Below, one piece after another: positions 13,360-25,895 of a stretch of 64,000 nucleotides of DNA. The notes beneath the pieces are model-generated. The model saw only the letters and a list, made by a program, of their open reading frames with translations, was not told the origin of the DNA and did no database searches. The stretch is taken from the NCBI GenBank assembly GCA_030704615.1, contig CM060731.1, forward strand, positions 15,128,001 through 15,192,000, in the 5' to 3' direction. Positions within the stretch are counted from its first letter, which is position 1. Each line of letters starts with the position of its first letter. The position numbers were made by a program, and so were the translations under genes. Source of the stretch: Takakia lepidozioides. Taxonomy: Eukaryota; Streptophyta; Takakiopsida; Takakiales; Takakiaceae.

Positions 13360-15690
13360 GTTCCATAAGCTCTTTGAGCTTCAGTTGAAATTTATAAAGC
13401 TCCTTTCCTTTGATTTCTGCAAAATGCTGAGCATTACCCAATGCATGCACAATCACTTAAGTTGAAACCTCCTCCCGCTCCTGGCAAGGAGAAGGAATAG
13501 CTGTCAACATGCATGAAGATACTTCTATTCCACAATAGCACTGCCAAACTCTGGATCTCCAGAAGCTCAGGATTCTCTTCATGCATAATCTTGGACACCG
13601 CTCCATAATAACGGTTTTTTTGTGATTACACTGCTACCGTTTGAATCAGAAATACCTCATTGTCAAGGTGGTCCTGCAAGGGTGTCAATCAATGAAGAAT
13701 TCCCCGGACATTGTCTCAGAAAATAGATATTATCTTCAGGCCGCCCACACATTGGGCAATGACAATCTCCCTTCTCTCTCTGCATCTGTTTATTGTTCAA
13801 AGGAAGACTCCCTGCCCTGAATTGTAACTTCAGTAGACTAGTGCCGCTCGGGTAGATAGGCCCTTCGGATCATCCTTAAGGTCCTCACCCATGTTACAAA
13901 CTGCCTAACGTCGTTTTGTTCCGACACTATTCAAAGTCAGCTTCATCTAAGAGGATCAGTTCTTCCTGCTCAGGTACTTGAAATCTCCTCTACCCCTATT
14001 TTGCCAGGACTCAGCCTGTTTAACAGGATGCTCTTGCTTCCAAGAAACAGAGTCGATCATCTTAGGGATGTGGTATGAGGCATGCGAAATGTGGAATGCC
14101 AAATGCACCTCCGGATAATCCCCTGTAAAAGCTAGTTGGGGATTTCAGACCATCATGGTTAAGACGTTAAGACCCCCTGGGAATGCCATTGTGCTTGCTC
14201 AGAGCCAACTATCCTCATATTGGAAAGCCTATCCCGACTGTCCAGTAGCTGGTAATAAATGTGACAGCTTTCCAGGTGATCACACTACCAGGCACGGCTT
14301 TCGAGGAAAGAAAGAAATGAAATGAAATAAACTTCGCAACGTCTACAAAGAGCTATGGGGCAAAGGAAAGCATAAACGAAGAAAAGTGGGGTATAGGTTG
14401 AGAAATGAAATGAAATGAAATGGTACTTTATAACGTCCGCGGAAAGCTCATAGAGCTTATGGGACAAAATGGAAACATGAGAGAGGAACAAGTCCAGAAA
14501 CCACAACTAATGTTCTAGCGAATGTCGAAGGGTGAAGGCCTCGTGCAGGTAGGCTGCCAAGCATTTTTGATCCTCATAGTGGAAGACATCAGTGAGAGTT
14601 TGGGTCCACTGAATAAACAGTGGAATCTCCCACGGATCTCGTAGTATAGAGGGCAGTAGAAGAAGAAGTGTTCTTCAGTTTCGATTTCCTGGCTGCGCCC
14701 TATGCAAGCTGGATATAGGCGGTCCTCCCGTTGCAGGTTTTCCCATCTGCCAGTCTCTATCCGTAGGTTGTGGGAACCCACCCTGAACCGCCCCAATGCC
14801 CTCAGGAGGGAAGGAGATAAAGAGGCCGAAAGGTAATTGGGCCGCAAGATTCTATCATCCCTGAGAACCAAGAATTTTTCTCGATAGAAATGGAGCTTTG
14901 TTGTGAGGTTGGGTAACTTCCTCCTGACATGTAACTCCATGAGCTCCTTTCTAATGAGTTGGTTGCGGTCATGCCTGGATGTGATTTCCACCTCTTCTGG
15001 GTTCACTGGCAAAAGTGAAGCTATAGAGAGTCCATGGCGTTCAAAAAAGGTATCCACACGGGCATACCAGGATTGTTTGAAGCCTGCATTTTTGAGTCTC
15101 ATAGATGTTGTGATGGCCCTGGCCACCAGCCCCTTGGGGGGAAGGCCTTGTAACCTATGCAGGAAAATTGTAAGCCGGAAGAGGGCCTCAGTTTGGAGTG
15201 GCACAGCCGTATTCTGCATTCAATATGTGCGATGGAGTTGTGCCTCAAGCATTGCTTGGAGGAAAAATGACTGCAATGGTTCCAGATTGTTTTCCCACCA
15301 GGAAACTGGGACTGCAGGTGCCCAGAATTCACAACCAAAAGTGGCATTTGGGGTGACTACGCTATCAAACAGCCACTTCTTGGTCGGTGGGTGGCGCAGG
15401 TGTATCTGCTTGCATTTGGCCTGAAGGCGGATGGAGGTTGCCTTGCCTTTTGTCAATCTGTCCAGGGCAGTGGCTGCAAAGTGGAATTTGGGGGAGTGGA
15501 TAACCAGCCCCAGATATCGGTAGGATTTGACTATCTCCACCTCCCGATTGTTGAGGAAGAATCTGCGGTCGGCCAGCCCATTGACAACCATAATCTTGGT
15601 TTTTGTAAGGTTGACTTGAAACCCATAGTCATTGGAGAACTGTTCCAAGAAAGAGACCCTGCGCAGTCTATTTGTAAGAAACCGTATCAT
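13360..15690 (-). mobile_element. 3' half of a LINE (RT thumb and zinc-binding tail)
   Basis: Minus-strand frames at 15690-15220 and 15219-14515 run on from each other. They encode the end of a non-LTR reverse transcriptase: LTKTKIMVVNG, then SYRYLGLVIHSPKFHF (the YLG thumb motif), VTPNATFGCEFWAP, and a C-terminal CIGRSQEIETEEHFFFYC of zinc-binding type. The palm motifs with YADD are not present, so the element is 5'-truncated near 15690. The 3' end is marked by a pentamer tail: GAAAT repeats at 14401-14421 (TTTCA on the element strand), next to CTCATAGAGCTTATGGGAC. A second similar end with its own GAAAT tail sits at 14313-14330, and a tail-less copy of the same 3' UTR motif lies near 13366-13410 (plus strand). 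This clade differs from the L1-type LINE at 42 kb. Confidence 0.8.
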
Positions 15691-15699
15691 AACAGACCT

Positions 15700-17327
15700 T
15701 CACCTTTTACCTCAATTGTCACACCAGTGCCTGAGTCAGTAAAATCTTCGATCCAAGACCACCAAAGAGCAGAGCAGATTAAGTCCCACTACTCATTGTT
15801 GCGCAGTGACCTCTGCTTGACATTCACAATAGACATCTGACAAGTAGGGCTGCAGACTATTTTCGGCATGTACGAAATTAGTCACCTACTTAAAATCTTG
15901 AATCAGGCTACTGCATTGTTTGAATTACTTAATTCACAACGTTCCCTAATCATCTTCACATGTTCATAGCTTCAAGAGAGTTACCAGCCAGCAATCATGA
16001 ACACACAGACTACACTTTTGATTACCCAATGTGAGTGCTGGTGAAGTCTTCTGCTGCATTCTGGGCTTCATTCATGCTTTGTCTTTACGGTTGTCGATGA
16101 TCTTGTGCCTGCCGTGAGCAAGGAACTACAAGAGGGTGTGGGGGTTCAACAGAGAGACCATCCCAGAGCACATCTACAAACAACCCTTTTAGTGTGCCAG
16201 TCAACTCAGGCCTCACCCAGTTTGGTTCTGTATCAAAAAACCGAACTCTGAAGAAACGCTCTGGAGCAACTATGGATGGTAGTTGCAGCACTTCCTTTCA
16301 CCCAGCTTGCTTTGGTTAGACAGCTCTCTAAATCCACAAGAGAGATTAAACTTCAAAGGGGAACTAACACCAGAGAAGATCGCAGCTCCAGGATGTGTTG
16401 CCAACAAACAGGAAGCTGAAAACAGCCAACCCCTCCAGGCATATGTGCTGACAAAGCTAGAAGAGCAGCTCTGTTTAAGCAATTGGGCGGCAGAGCATCA
16501 CAGTGGATTTTCCACTGATACCACGCTTTGATTGTAAGCCCTGGGGTCAGTGTTCATACTTGGCCTGTTTTGCCATCATTGGAAGATGCTGTAAGACACT
16601 GGATTTCTTAAATGTTTAAAACAGTTTTAGACATGCAATCAACTTCAAGAGCAAATAGTTCAGAACCAGATGTCAAGATTCTCAGTGTTTAATCTGAATT
16701 TGCAAGCTGCAATTGCGATGTTCTTGTGGTCACATATGACAGAATCCATGGAAGCTGTTGTGTTTTGTGATGGATCATTACATGTCAAGCTTTGAAATCA
16801 ACCAAGACCAAGCTTTAAATTCATTCTGTGGTGTCATGAGCATACATCACCCTCGTAGGCTGAAACCCTAAGCGATACAATTGTAGCCGTTGCTAATTTG
16901 AAGCTGCACGCTTTGAATCATCCCGCGTGTCAGCGTCGCATCCTGTTGCATGCATCGCATTACGTGCCTATGCGCAGCATTTCTCTAGTGTCGCGACTCT
17001 GAAGCAAGCCACACCCCCGAGATTGTTTTGGTCTGATTAGGAGAGAAAGACGACAAGGGTTCAGATCCGTCAATGCGTCAGACTTGTCTTCCACTGCACG
17101 CTTGATCCCGCAAAGGATAGAATCTCAAGATGATTTGAAAGAGAGTGAAGTCTGCATGGAGGTGCAAACTAGCTGGTTAGTAGAGCTTTCTACCTACGAA
17201 GCAACCATGGCGAAAGTGCAGTAACGATTAGAGGCTTGTGTCCAATTTCTCGAAGAGATTTTACAACTCCTTACCTTGCTGCCTACAGATTTTCAAGAAA
17301 TTATTGAAGTTGTGAGAAGCCATTACG
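15700..17327. other. Intergenic stretch, no gene recognised
   Basis: Mixed sequence without a recognised gene. A minus-strand frame at 16085-16291 (RFFDTEPNWVRPELTG) might be an exon of something unrecognised, but it has no supporting neighbours. The part after 16860 is probably upstream region for the gene model that starts at 17328. Confidence 0.4.
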
Positions 17328-19612
17328 ATGCCAGCATATGGACTACGTTCCGCTAAAGTATCACAATGTCCGCTATCTCTTGCACGCTATCGTCAAAGTG
17401 CTGCGTCTGGAGGCTCCTTGACACCATTCAACATTCCTCCTTCCATTTCGTCAGCATGGCCGCCATCTCTTGCAGGCTATCATCACAGTGATGCTTCCGG
17501 AGGCTCCTTGGCACCGTTCAGCGTCCCTCCTGCCAAGACGCCAGTATGTCCGCCATCTCTTACACGCTATCATGAAAGTGCTTCCGGAGGCTCCGTCCCT
17601 CCTGCCAAGTCGTCAGCATCATGTCCGCCACCTCTTGCACGCTATGATCAAGCCGTTTCTTCCGAAGGCTACTCGATCCCACTCCAAACACCTCCTCTCT
17701 GCTCAAACTCTTCGTCTTATGCTCCATCTCGGCCAACTGCATTGTCAGCGCTTGAATCGGACTCTTTCGTTCCACATCCACTAAACCCGCAGTCTCTCTC
17801 CCCGTCATTCCAGCACAAGGTGTTTAGTAAGACCCAATCTCAGCCTGATGTCGCCTTGGACAAACATGGACAGGAAATTTCTACAACAAAGGTTCATACG
17901 ATTCCTGGCCCTAACTCCAGACCTACCCGGCCCGCAAACTCCCCCTACACTGCAGTGTCACCAGCAAACGTGGGATTTGGAACGATTTACTCTCCATCTC
18001 CTAGTAAGAGCTCATCTGCTGATAGCATCATACCTCTCCATAGTCACACATTTTGCTCAAGGTTAGATGACCGTTTGCAGGCTGGAAGATTCTAGCAAGT
18101 TGGCAATTGCTACATTGTTGTTGTGGCGGTGCTGGCACTCTGAAAGTGCACATGCATGGAAATATGCAATGGGTTCAACAATGTAGTTGGGATCTTTGAA
18201 TTGGGACTCATTTTATGCTAAGAGTGTTAGCCTGTTAGTTGGATTATCCTTTCAGCTGTGCTAAACATATTTCTGAAGGTGTGGTTCCTATGAATTCTCG
18301 CTACAGGCCAAATAGCTGCGGATCGCAACGTAGCCACATTTCCACATGGAACAACAGACGCATCAAGAGAATCAAAGCCTCGATGCGTCAATTCAGCAGC
18401 CGGCTTGAAGGTCCTCCATTGTCTTATTTTACAGTGCTGTTGAGAGAGTGGTTGAAAGTAGTTGGACTGCCTTGTTTTGGTGAGCTGGCATATTGTGTAA
18501 CAAGCCACTTGCGCACTGTTAGGAGGATCTGAAGGCTCTAAAGAAACGTTCAACCACCACCACACCTTTCCCTCAATCCATCCTGTAATGGTAATAAGAG
18601 ATATGGTTCATCTTCTGTACACAAAAGGCCTTGAGTCTCCTGTTGATTGCAACTATGCTCCAAATGTCTCCTAACAAGATTGGGCCTCAGTGCTATGTTT
18701 TGTTTGCCCTTGAGAGAATTACAACTTCGATTTATGATACATGTGGAAGTTTCAAAAATTGGTTCTGTTGTGTTGCAGCATGCTTTGACTGGAGATCAAG
18801 ACTCAGTTGTTCGTGCATCTGCCCCTTTTGCTGGTCACGTGCCCTCCTGTCAGGAGTCGCCCACTCCAGATGCATTTGGTTTCAGTGTGTCAGGAGCTTC
18901 AGGAACACCCCCTTTCTGTCTCCCTCATGCAACAGGGAAAGTAGACACATCACTTGATAATTCTCAGGAAGTGGCCAGCTTACATCCTTTGGTCATGAGC
19001 CTTCACAATCTGTCCCAGGTGTTATCGAGTTTTCAGTCATCATCGTTCAACAGAGCTTCAGAGAACTACAAGGTGTTGCAAATGACAATTTACAATCTCT
19101 CTGTGTGCCTTCTTCATGAGGATCAACACAAGCTGCTGCAGGGCTTTCTTGGTAATTGCCCTCAGACCTGGAGGTCAATTGTGCCCCCCCTCCATTCACT
19201 GGTACGCACATCTAATCTACACGAATTTTGGTATGAGGGTATTCATGTTGCTTTTGCGTAATACGTTCTTACAGACTGTCATGTTCTCAGTTTTGAAGCA
19301 TTATTATGCATTGACTTGGAAGGTGGTCAGTTAGCTTCAGGGTGATGGAAAGTGTTCAACATTCCAGGTAATTATGTTTATGATGGAAGGAACAAAAACA
19401 GTCATTCAATTGGAATAGTGCTTGTACAGGATGTACAAGGCGGGCTTCAGGCAGGTGGAGGTCAATGTACTGGTGTTGCAACTACGGATGTGGTAACAGA
19501 GGCAGGTAGCCGATCATTCTGCCAGCAGGCATCAGTGTCTCATAGTGAACTCCCAAAGAAGGAGAGGGTACCCCCAGGGGTTGAAGAGACTGCAACAACC
19601 ACAACAGAAGGT
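17328..19612 (+). CDS. Unrecognised Ser/Pro-rich protein, tentative three-exon model
   Basis: The first open frame (17328-18095, 255 aa) is Ser/Pro-rich. It carries about four degenerate 25-32 aa repeats built around PPSLARYHxSASGGS, followed by further Ser/Pro sequence. A second coding block follows an acceptor (TTGCAG) at about 18778 and runs to a GTAATT donor near 19151. It includes SLHPLVMSLHNLSQVLSSF and VLQMTIYNLSVCLLHEDQHK, likely helical. That layout recalls an uncharacterised plant family with a paired helical C-terminal segment, but I cannot name it. A third block from about 19367 to 19612 (GNYVYDGRNKNSHSIG; GGLQAGGGQCTGVATT) precedes a GTATTA donor. How these blocks join is uncertain: the first frame ends at a stop at 18095, so a donor before that stop must be assumed. 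Confidence 0.4.
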
Positions 19613-21399
19613 ATTAGCAGTGTATGGTGGGCAAGCTGAGGTGATGTTTTTCAATGATAAGAAAAGAAGTGCAGGTCATGTTTAGAGTGATTGCCTGAAT
19701 TTATCCATTGTGACCCCAGCCCTAAGCTTTTTCCTGCTCTCACCATGTTCAAGAGCCAACTGTATCTCAAATTAGCTTGGAGTGGGGTCATGCATGAACT
19801 GCAGTCAAGTCCGAGGTCTTGGGACTTCTCTGTTCTCAGGCCACATGAAATCATGCAGGTCCTACCTCCCAAGACCGGAATGCACTTCGGCCTCACTGCA
19901 CCTGTGCTTCAAGAGATATTCCTTCACTGGTACCGGATCTCGGTGCACATTGCTCAAGTGGAAGTGGAACTACACATGTTTGTTGTCATATCCTTGTGTC
20001 ATGATCCTTGCTTCCAAGACTCAAGCGTTGAGGCCAGATTATGTTCAATCAGTTTCGGTTTGCTTCTCGCACCTATTAGAGTGTTGATCTTGGTTGTACA
20101 TGTCTCAATCTTTAGTTCCATCCGATGAAGAATGGTACCTTGCTTTCAATGTTGAACGAAGCATCTTAAGAAAGCATTCATGGAATGACAGAAATCTCAA
20201 GGAATCTTGTGGTTCATAGGTCCACTGCAACGCTTGCTTTAGGTGATAACTTTGTTTGTCTTGCTCTCTCATAAGGTCAAAGAGCAGTAAAGAGATATGG
20301 TGAATTGTGAACAGACACCAACACCACTGCATGCGGTAGCATTTTTCCTAGATCTTGCAGTGGATCAGGGGGTAATGGCTTTCGAAAAATCCATCAAACT
20401 CCTCAAAGTGGAGCTCACCTCTTTGGTGTACATCAGTCATGGGTGTCTCAACATAGCTCTCCACCTTCCAGGGAACAACAATTTTTTCCGATAACAATAT
20501 ATCTGTAGCATGTCAGTGTTTGGTCTCCAGTGGTGTTGATGTGATTGTGGACCAGCTCTTTTACAAACTGATCCACGAAGCTGCCTGCTGGACCTGGCGG
20601 GGATCAGAAATCATCATCACTGGTATTACCGTCAATGTCCAAAAGGTCCTCATCCGCTTCGTCAAGATCCTACATAACAAATCAACAAAAGCTTGTTGCA
20701 GTCATTACAAAGGCTACTACACCAGATTCCATCAAAACTGTGAAGACAAGGAAACAAATTAGTCTCTTTATCTCTTGACCCCCCCACACAAGATGAGCTC
20801 TGGTGTATTCTTCACATACTGATGAAGAAAAGAACTAGACCAAAGTTAAACCCCCTCTATAGAGGTTCTCAGAAAGATGAAGAAGCTGACCCTAGAGACT
20901 TCAGATCCGTTGAGTGAAGCTTCTATGGAGTCCACTGTGCGACTCATCTTCTCTTCCCCCACTGATCCCGTGTGCTGAGCTACGTCAGGGTCTGCATCAC
21001 TTCCCTGGGTGCTGGGTCTCTTGCTGAGTCTCGGCGAAGAAATGTCTGGTGTACTCTTGTTGACAATACTCAACCTACTTCCACTCCAATTCAAAGGCCT
21101 CTGCTAACACCATAGTTGCCAACTAGTGAATGTGTGCTCTTCAAGTCCGATTGGTACTCACCATGTCAGCAGTGTAGAGTCTCTAGAAGGGATTGAACAA
21201 AAACAGTAAGAGAAATGACTCAGTTGGCTGCTTGGGATCCGAAATTTGTGCTAGAAAGGAGATAGTCAACAAAATAATGTCAAGAAACTTACTAGGGAGA
21301 ACTTGTGTAAGTTCCATACTGGGAGTATTAGAATGTGGCAAGGACTAGGCCAGTGCAGGTCTTCGGTAGCCCGAGATGGTGAACCACCACTGCACAATC

Positions 21400-21423
21400 T
21401 ATATATATATATATATATATATA
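21400..21423. repeat. (AT)n microsatellite
   Basis: About twelve AT units in an intron of the IFT38-like gene. Confidence 0.9.
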
Positions 21424-23189
21424 CATTCAATTACCCCACAGGAGTTGGGGATGATGTCATTCTTTCTTCTTAAAAGAGTTTTTCAACAACTTTCAGGACA
21501 GATGAGAACTGAGTAGTTAGTCAGTCTGGCTGGCTGAAGATGCAAACAGACGTAGTTCATAGGCTCACTGTGTCCTCAGAGGAATTCCCTGGTACTTCCA
21601 TCAACACTGGCCACCTGACGAGATGGTGAGGAAGTTTGTGATCAACCCCATGCTTTCTCCCCTTTACTTGGTGAGCAAGCAGAAGTCTTGTTCCAACAAG
21701 TTGGAACAAAGGTTCAGTACTCTTAGCGTAATTCATTTAGCCAGGTCAACAAATAAAGGGATGGGAGGATAACTTATTGAGCAATCAAGAAGTCCGGCAA
21801 GCTGCTGTTCTGACCAAGTTTTATCAGATGGCGGGTAACACCCACCATTTGGAGATCCATGCAGATTTCTTTGTGGAGTCGAAATGAAGAAAAAACTTTT
21901 GGCTATGATATGACATTTTGGTACCATAGCCTGGAGGGTGCAACTGTAGTGCTGAGATTGTTCCTTGACCCTGGGTCCATCTCACACAGATACTTAAGGA
22001 TCCAGCTCTGGTCTTGGTCACAACAGCTCAGTCACAAGAAACAAGGTATTCTTATGTTGTCAGTTGATGTTACCAAAATAGGAGTTTAGGCTCACCTTGG
22101 GGAAAGCATTGTCACTGCTGCTACTGCCAAATGCTTCCAAGTCTTTCTGCATTCTAGACTTTGATGCACCCCCATTGTACCAATTCCAGAAGTTGGTTCC
22201 TTCCCCTTCAGACTCTTCTGAGCTTTCCATATTCACAACTGCATCATCAGCCACCTCCTCTCCTCGCAGGATGCACAGCTCCTGTTCCCGCAGGTCAAAC
22301 CAATCACAGATTTGTTCATGTTTTGCATTATTTTCGTGACTAATTTGCATGTGGTGTCGAATAGTCCAACCAATCCACTGAAGGACTGTATAAAGGAATA
22401 TATGACAACAAACCGATCACAACTAGCATCATAATCAACTTCACTTTCCTCCATGAATGTAGGAAATGAGCTCCAGAAATTTTCTGTACCCGTCTAGAAA
22501 TTTTGAATCCCACAGGCTCTGATGACCAGTGGCAATAGTAAACTCTCATCCAACACAACCATCACTTTTTTCCCAAGCCAGAGATGGTACAAACCTTGCC
22601 CATCCTAGACTTAATTCTTGGTTGGAGTTCTCTGAGGTTGTCCATCATAGGAAGGGTAAGATCATGTAGCAATGGACCTCATTGTGTAACCGACGTTGCA
22701 AGTGCAGCGGTCTGTTTCATCCAGCTTTTCTTGTTCATCTCAGCTATGGCTTTCCATCTGACTCTCGAGCCACTGCAAGTTTTGCAGTTTCTCCACATAT
22801 ACAAAAAACAAACCATGCAAATCCTTCTGCAGCACTTCATACTCATCCATGTACGCTGGCCTGAACATCAAAGGATCTTTGTTTGTGCCACTTCCAGACA
22901 GGGATGTGGAGAGGTTTGCTACACCTTTTTGGCCTTGAAAAAGTAAAAGATAGGATCCTCACACCATGAGCACTAATGGCATGTTGAACCAGCTCGGTCA
23001 GTATGTGGAACCCAAAATGGATCCCAAACATTTCCTAATCTTCCTATTGGTTTCATCCCTCCAGGACTCCTAACCCTTGTTTTGGGTCAGGGGCATCCAG
23101 CACATCTTTCTATAAGGCTGTCTAGAAATGCTCGGGGCAGGGTGTTTTGCTTGTTTGTTTGTTTTTTTCCCTTTCTTGTTTCTTTCTTT

Positions 23190-23260
23190 CTCATCCCATA
23201 GGCTCTTTGAGCTTCCCCTGGATCTTATAAACTACCATTTCATTTCATTTCATTTATATC
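23190..23260 (+). mobile_element. LINE 3' end with CATTT pentamer tail
   Basis: On the plus strand the sequence CCCATAGGCTCTTTGAGCTT is followed about 30 bases later by ATAAACTACC and then CATTT repeats (23236-23257). This is the same 3' UTR and tail seen in reverse orientation at 14401-14475, so it is a heavily 5'-truncated copy of that LINE family. It lies inside an IFT38 intron. Related remnants continue to about 23410. Confidence 0.65.
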
Positions 23261-24458
23261 TCATCTCTTTGTTTACTAGTTTGTGCATAGGCCCTTGGGG
23301 CACATAATATAAGTGTCTTCGTCATCTTTTCCCTTGCCCTGGACTTCCCAAAGGGTCTTTGTTTCTTTTTATTCTAATTTACCAGTAGGCCATTAGAGCT
23401 TTTCTCTCTCTCTATCTCACAAGGTCTTCCCATGGTCATCATCCCTATAGAGTTACATAGACCTGGTGCGGAACAAACTACTTAAAGTCTTCTGTCGCTC
23501 CAACAAACCTGACACTTTGGAGAGTAGAGAGGCGTTTTCCACTGCGCTCCAGTTCAAACTTCCGTTTCTCATACTTAGCACGCAGGGCCTTCTCGTCTCT
23601 CTCCACAGAACTCTGTTCCTGTTCTGCGGATGCAATGCTCTCTTGTACTGCACTGATGGCATCTCTCATGCTGTGCTCTATTTCATCCATGTCAGTGTTC
23701 ATCATGGTTGCTCTCATCTTGCTTCCTATCCAATAAAAATTAGCACAAGTTGGACAGCAAAAACTAGACAGTTGTGGATCTCATGTTAATTTGGAAATCT
23801 CCTGTCTTTCTCATGATGTTGATTAACTAATACTGCACTCTGAGACCCACTATACGTCAGGCTGCATACCCTTTGTAATACTACACAGAGGAAATCGGAA
23901 GGGGTACCATGACAGACCTGGAGTTCAGGCTCTGTCTCAAGAACATCATAGAGTGCCGCCCCACATTTTGTAATCTCGCTAACAAGCACTCTGGTGGCCT
24001 TCACATCAAATGCTTTTATTGCTGGACCAAGCTCGGCATTGTCACTCTGTCCCCCCACCATCCAATATTCAAACCTCCCTGAATACTTTCCCTTCCCACA
24101 CCCCACTTCCCTCCCCTGAAGACTGAAAGGGGAAAGGTCAACTACGTAGAGAAATAAGAAGGAAAGGAAGACAAAAAAAAAAATTAGAGCACAACATATC
24201 AGTACCACAAGCAGCTGATGGACATACATATGGTCTCTATAACTTGGCAGGAATCCAATCACACCACAATCTGTTTATGTTTTAGAAACAGTAGTGCATC
24301 AACATCAATGGTTGGAATGATATTATGTTTTGACCATTTCTTTAATTTAAGAAGTGATATTAATAAATTTCCTACTTCCATTCAATCGTGTCAAGTCCGA
24401 TGTTTCTTGTTAAACACCATAGTTGGCAAAGAATGAGCTCACAATTTGTTATGTTTAG

Positions 24459-24710
24459 GAACAGGAGTGTATCAATTTCCAGAGTTGTACTCAGTTGATG
24501 TAACTGAAACGACAGCTCGAGAAGCAAGATTAGTGAACAGAATGCTGCACTTCGAGTTGGAGCAGAAAGAGGTGGAATCGACCCGTTTAAGACTTAAAGT
24601 GGAGGATATGCACACAATTCAAACTGAAATGCATACTCTAAATGAGAACCTGAAGTCTGCTACAAATAAACTGACAGAGGAGCTACTATCTAAGAGACAG
24701 GAAAGTCAAG
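24459..24710 (+). CDS. Orphan coiled-coil exon
   Basis: An open block of 84 codons bounded by an acceptor (TTTAG) and a donor (AAG followed by GTACTA). It encodes FPELYSVDVTETTAREARLV followed by a charged heptad-rich stretch (HFELEQKEVESTRLRLKVED, HTLNENLKSATNKLTEELL). It is clearly coiled-coil in character, and its codon-like composition stands out from the AT-rich sequence on both sides. I do not recognise the protein, and no neighbouring exon could be joined. It may be one exon of a gene with very long introns, or a captured fragment. Confidence 0.4.
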
Positions 24711-25574
24711 GTACTATACTCTTGTATAATTATATGATGTTATAGTGATATATTTAATATTTTCTGCTTATTTTTGTACTTGAATTTATGTTAATGATGT
24801 CACTTTAACTATTTCGATGCATCTATTTATTTGTTTATTCATTTAATAAGCATCATTATCATTGTAAAACTAATAAATTGATAGAATATTTTCACTACTG
24901 ATAATATACTTAATCAGAATAATTTCAGTTTTTAATTTATAAACTATGTTTGTTTATTATATGTAGTTGTAAAGATGTACTAGGGTAGCCTGTGCCGTTG
25001 GCCCAAGTGTCGAGTGTCATGTAAGTCCAAATGCAATCCCCTATGTATCCAAGTGCGTCTCCTATGTCGAGGCCCAAATGCGACCTCTAGGGTAGTCTGT
25101 GCCGTTGGGCCAAGTGTCCAGTGTCATCTAAGTCCAAGTGCAATCCCCTCTGTATCCAAGTGCGTCTCCTATGTCGAGGCCCAAATGCGACCTCCAGGGT
25201 AGCCTGTGCTGTTGGCCCAAGTGTCCAATGTCAACGAAGCCCAAGTGTAAGATCTTCTATGTATCCCATGCGTCTCCTATTTCGAGGCCCAAGTGCGACC
25301 TCTAGTGTAGCCTATGTCATTTGCCCCATATGTGAAGAATTGAAATCTAAGACCAAGTGTAATTTCCTATGTATCCAAGTGCATCTCCCATGTAGAGCCC
25401 CAATTGTTCACTGTCATGTAAGCCCAAGTCCAATCTCCTATGTATCGAGTGCAATTTCTTGTGTATCCAAGTGCGTCTCCTATGTCGAGGCCCAAGTGCA
25501 ACCTCTAGGCCCTAGGATAGCATGTGTCGTTGGCCCAAGTGTCCAATGTCATCTAAGTCATTCAAGTCTAATCA

Positions 25575-25695
25575 GTTTTTTTTCCACAGAGCCTACGACC
25601 AGATTTGAACCGGAGACCTTTCCCTTGATATCTCTCCCGTCGAGGCTCCAACCATTGTCTAGGAATGCCCACTTTGCCATTTTTGCTATTTTTTG
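25575..25695 (-). mobile_element. tRNA-derived SINE-like unit
   Basis: On the minus strand a pol III A-box-like TGGCAAAGTGGG (near 25670-25680) is followed about 60 bases on by a B-box GGTTCAAATCTGG (near 25600-25612), then an A-run (25577-25584). This order and spacing is that of a tRNA-type internal promoter. Further copies of the A-box half (TAGCAAAGTGG) lie near 26565, 26630 and 26710 without the B-box. Confidence 0.5.
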
Positions 25696-25895
25696 TGAAT
25701 TTCCAGCGACCAAAAGTACTTGGAATTCGACATCTCCCACACCGCATGTCCAAAAATCATGAGACCAAGCCCGTGCACCCCTCCTCGTCGAGGGCTTTCC
25801 AACGGTACCAAGCACCAGGGGCTGGGGCCTTGCGGTTCGGGACATCTCAACGCGACAAAACAAAACAAAACAAACAAAACAAACATCTCGCTTCA
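25660..25895. repeat. Dispersed repeat, first copy (second at 26700-26920)
   Basis: About 230 bp starting CCCACTTTGC and running through CCAAAAGTACTTGGAATTC, AAAATCATGAGACCAAGCC and GAGGGCTTTCCAACGG to an AAAAC pentamer tract (25855-25880). It recurs at 26700-26920 with the same AAAAC tract and the same flank (CTTCATATATTGA). A third partial copy lies at about 26620-26690. The A-rich tail suggests a retroposon. Confidence 0.7.

Larger units (their letters stand above)
20604..24046 (-). pseudogene. IFT38: IFT38/CLUAP1-like intraflagellar transport gene, 5' part absent and an in-frame stop
   Basis: IFT38 (CLUAP1, qilin) is an IFT-B subunit needed to build cilia. In land plants it is expected only where sperm are flagellated. 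Exons on the minus strand: about 24046-23918 (IKAFDVKATRVLVSEITKCG), 23717-23509 (LRAKYEKRKFELERSGKRL, then LSTLQSVR), 22860 to about 22690 (PAYMDEYEVLQKDLHGLF, then EKLQNLQWLESQM), about 22281-22096 (ELCILRGEEVADDAVV plus acidic sequence), about 21065-20900 (Ser-rich), 20669-20604 (DLDEADEDLLDIDGNTSDDDF and stop). Phases agree across the QSVR/PAYMDEY junction. An in-frame TGA at 22742-22740 interrupts otherwise homologous sequence (before DEQEKLDETDR). The conserved N-terminal domain exons were not found up to 30 kb. A decayed or truncated gene is the simplest reading; a sequence error at the TGA is possible. Confidence 0.75.

Noticed and set aside
14903-15840. Plus-strand frames of 173 and 149 aa
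   Set aside because: Antisense shadows of the LINE reverse transcriptase on the minus strand.
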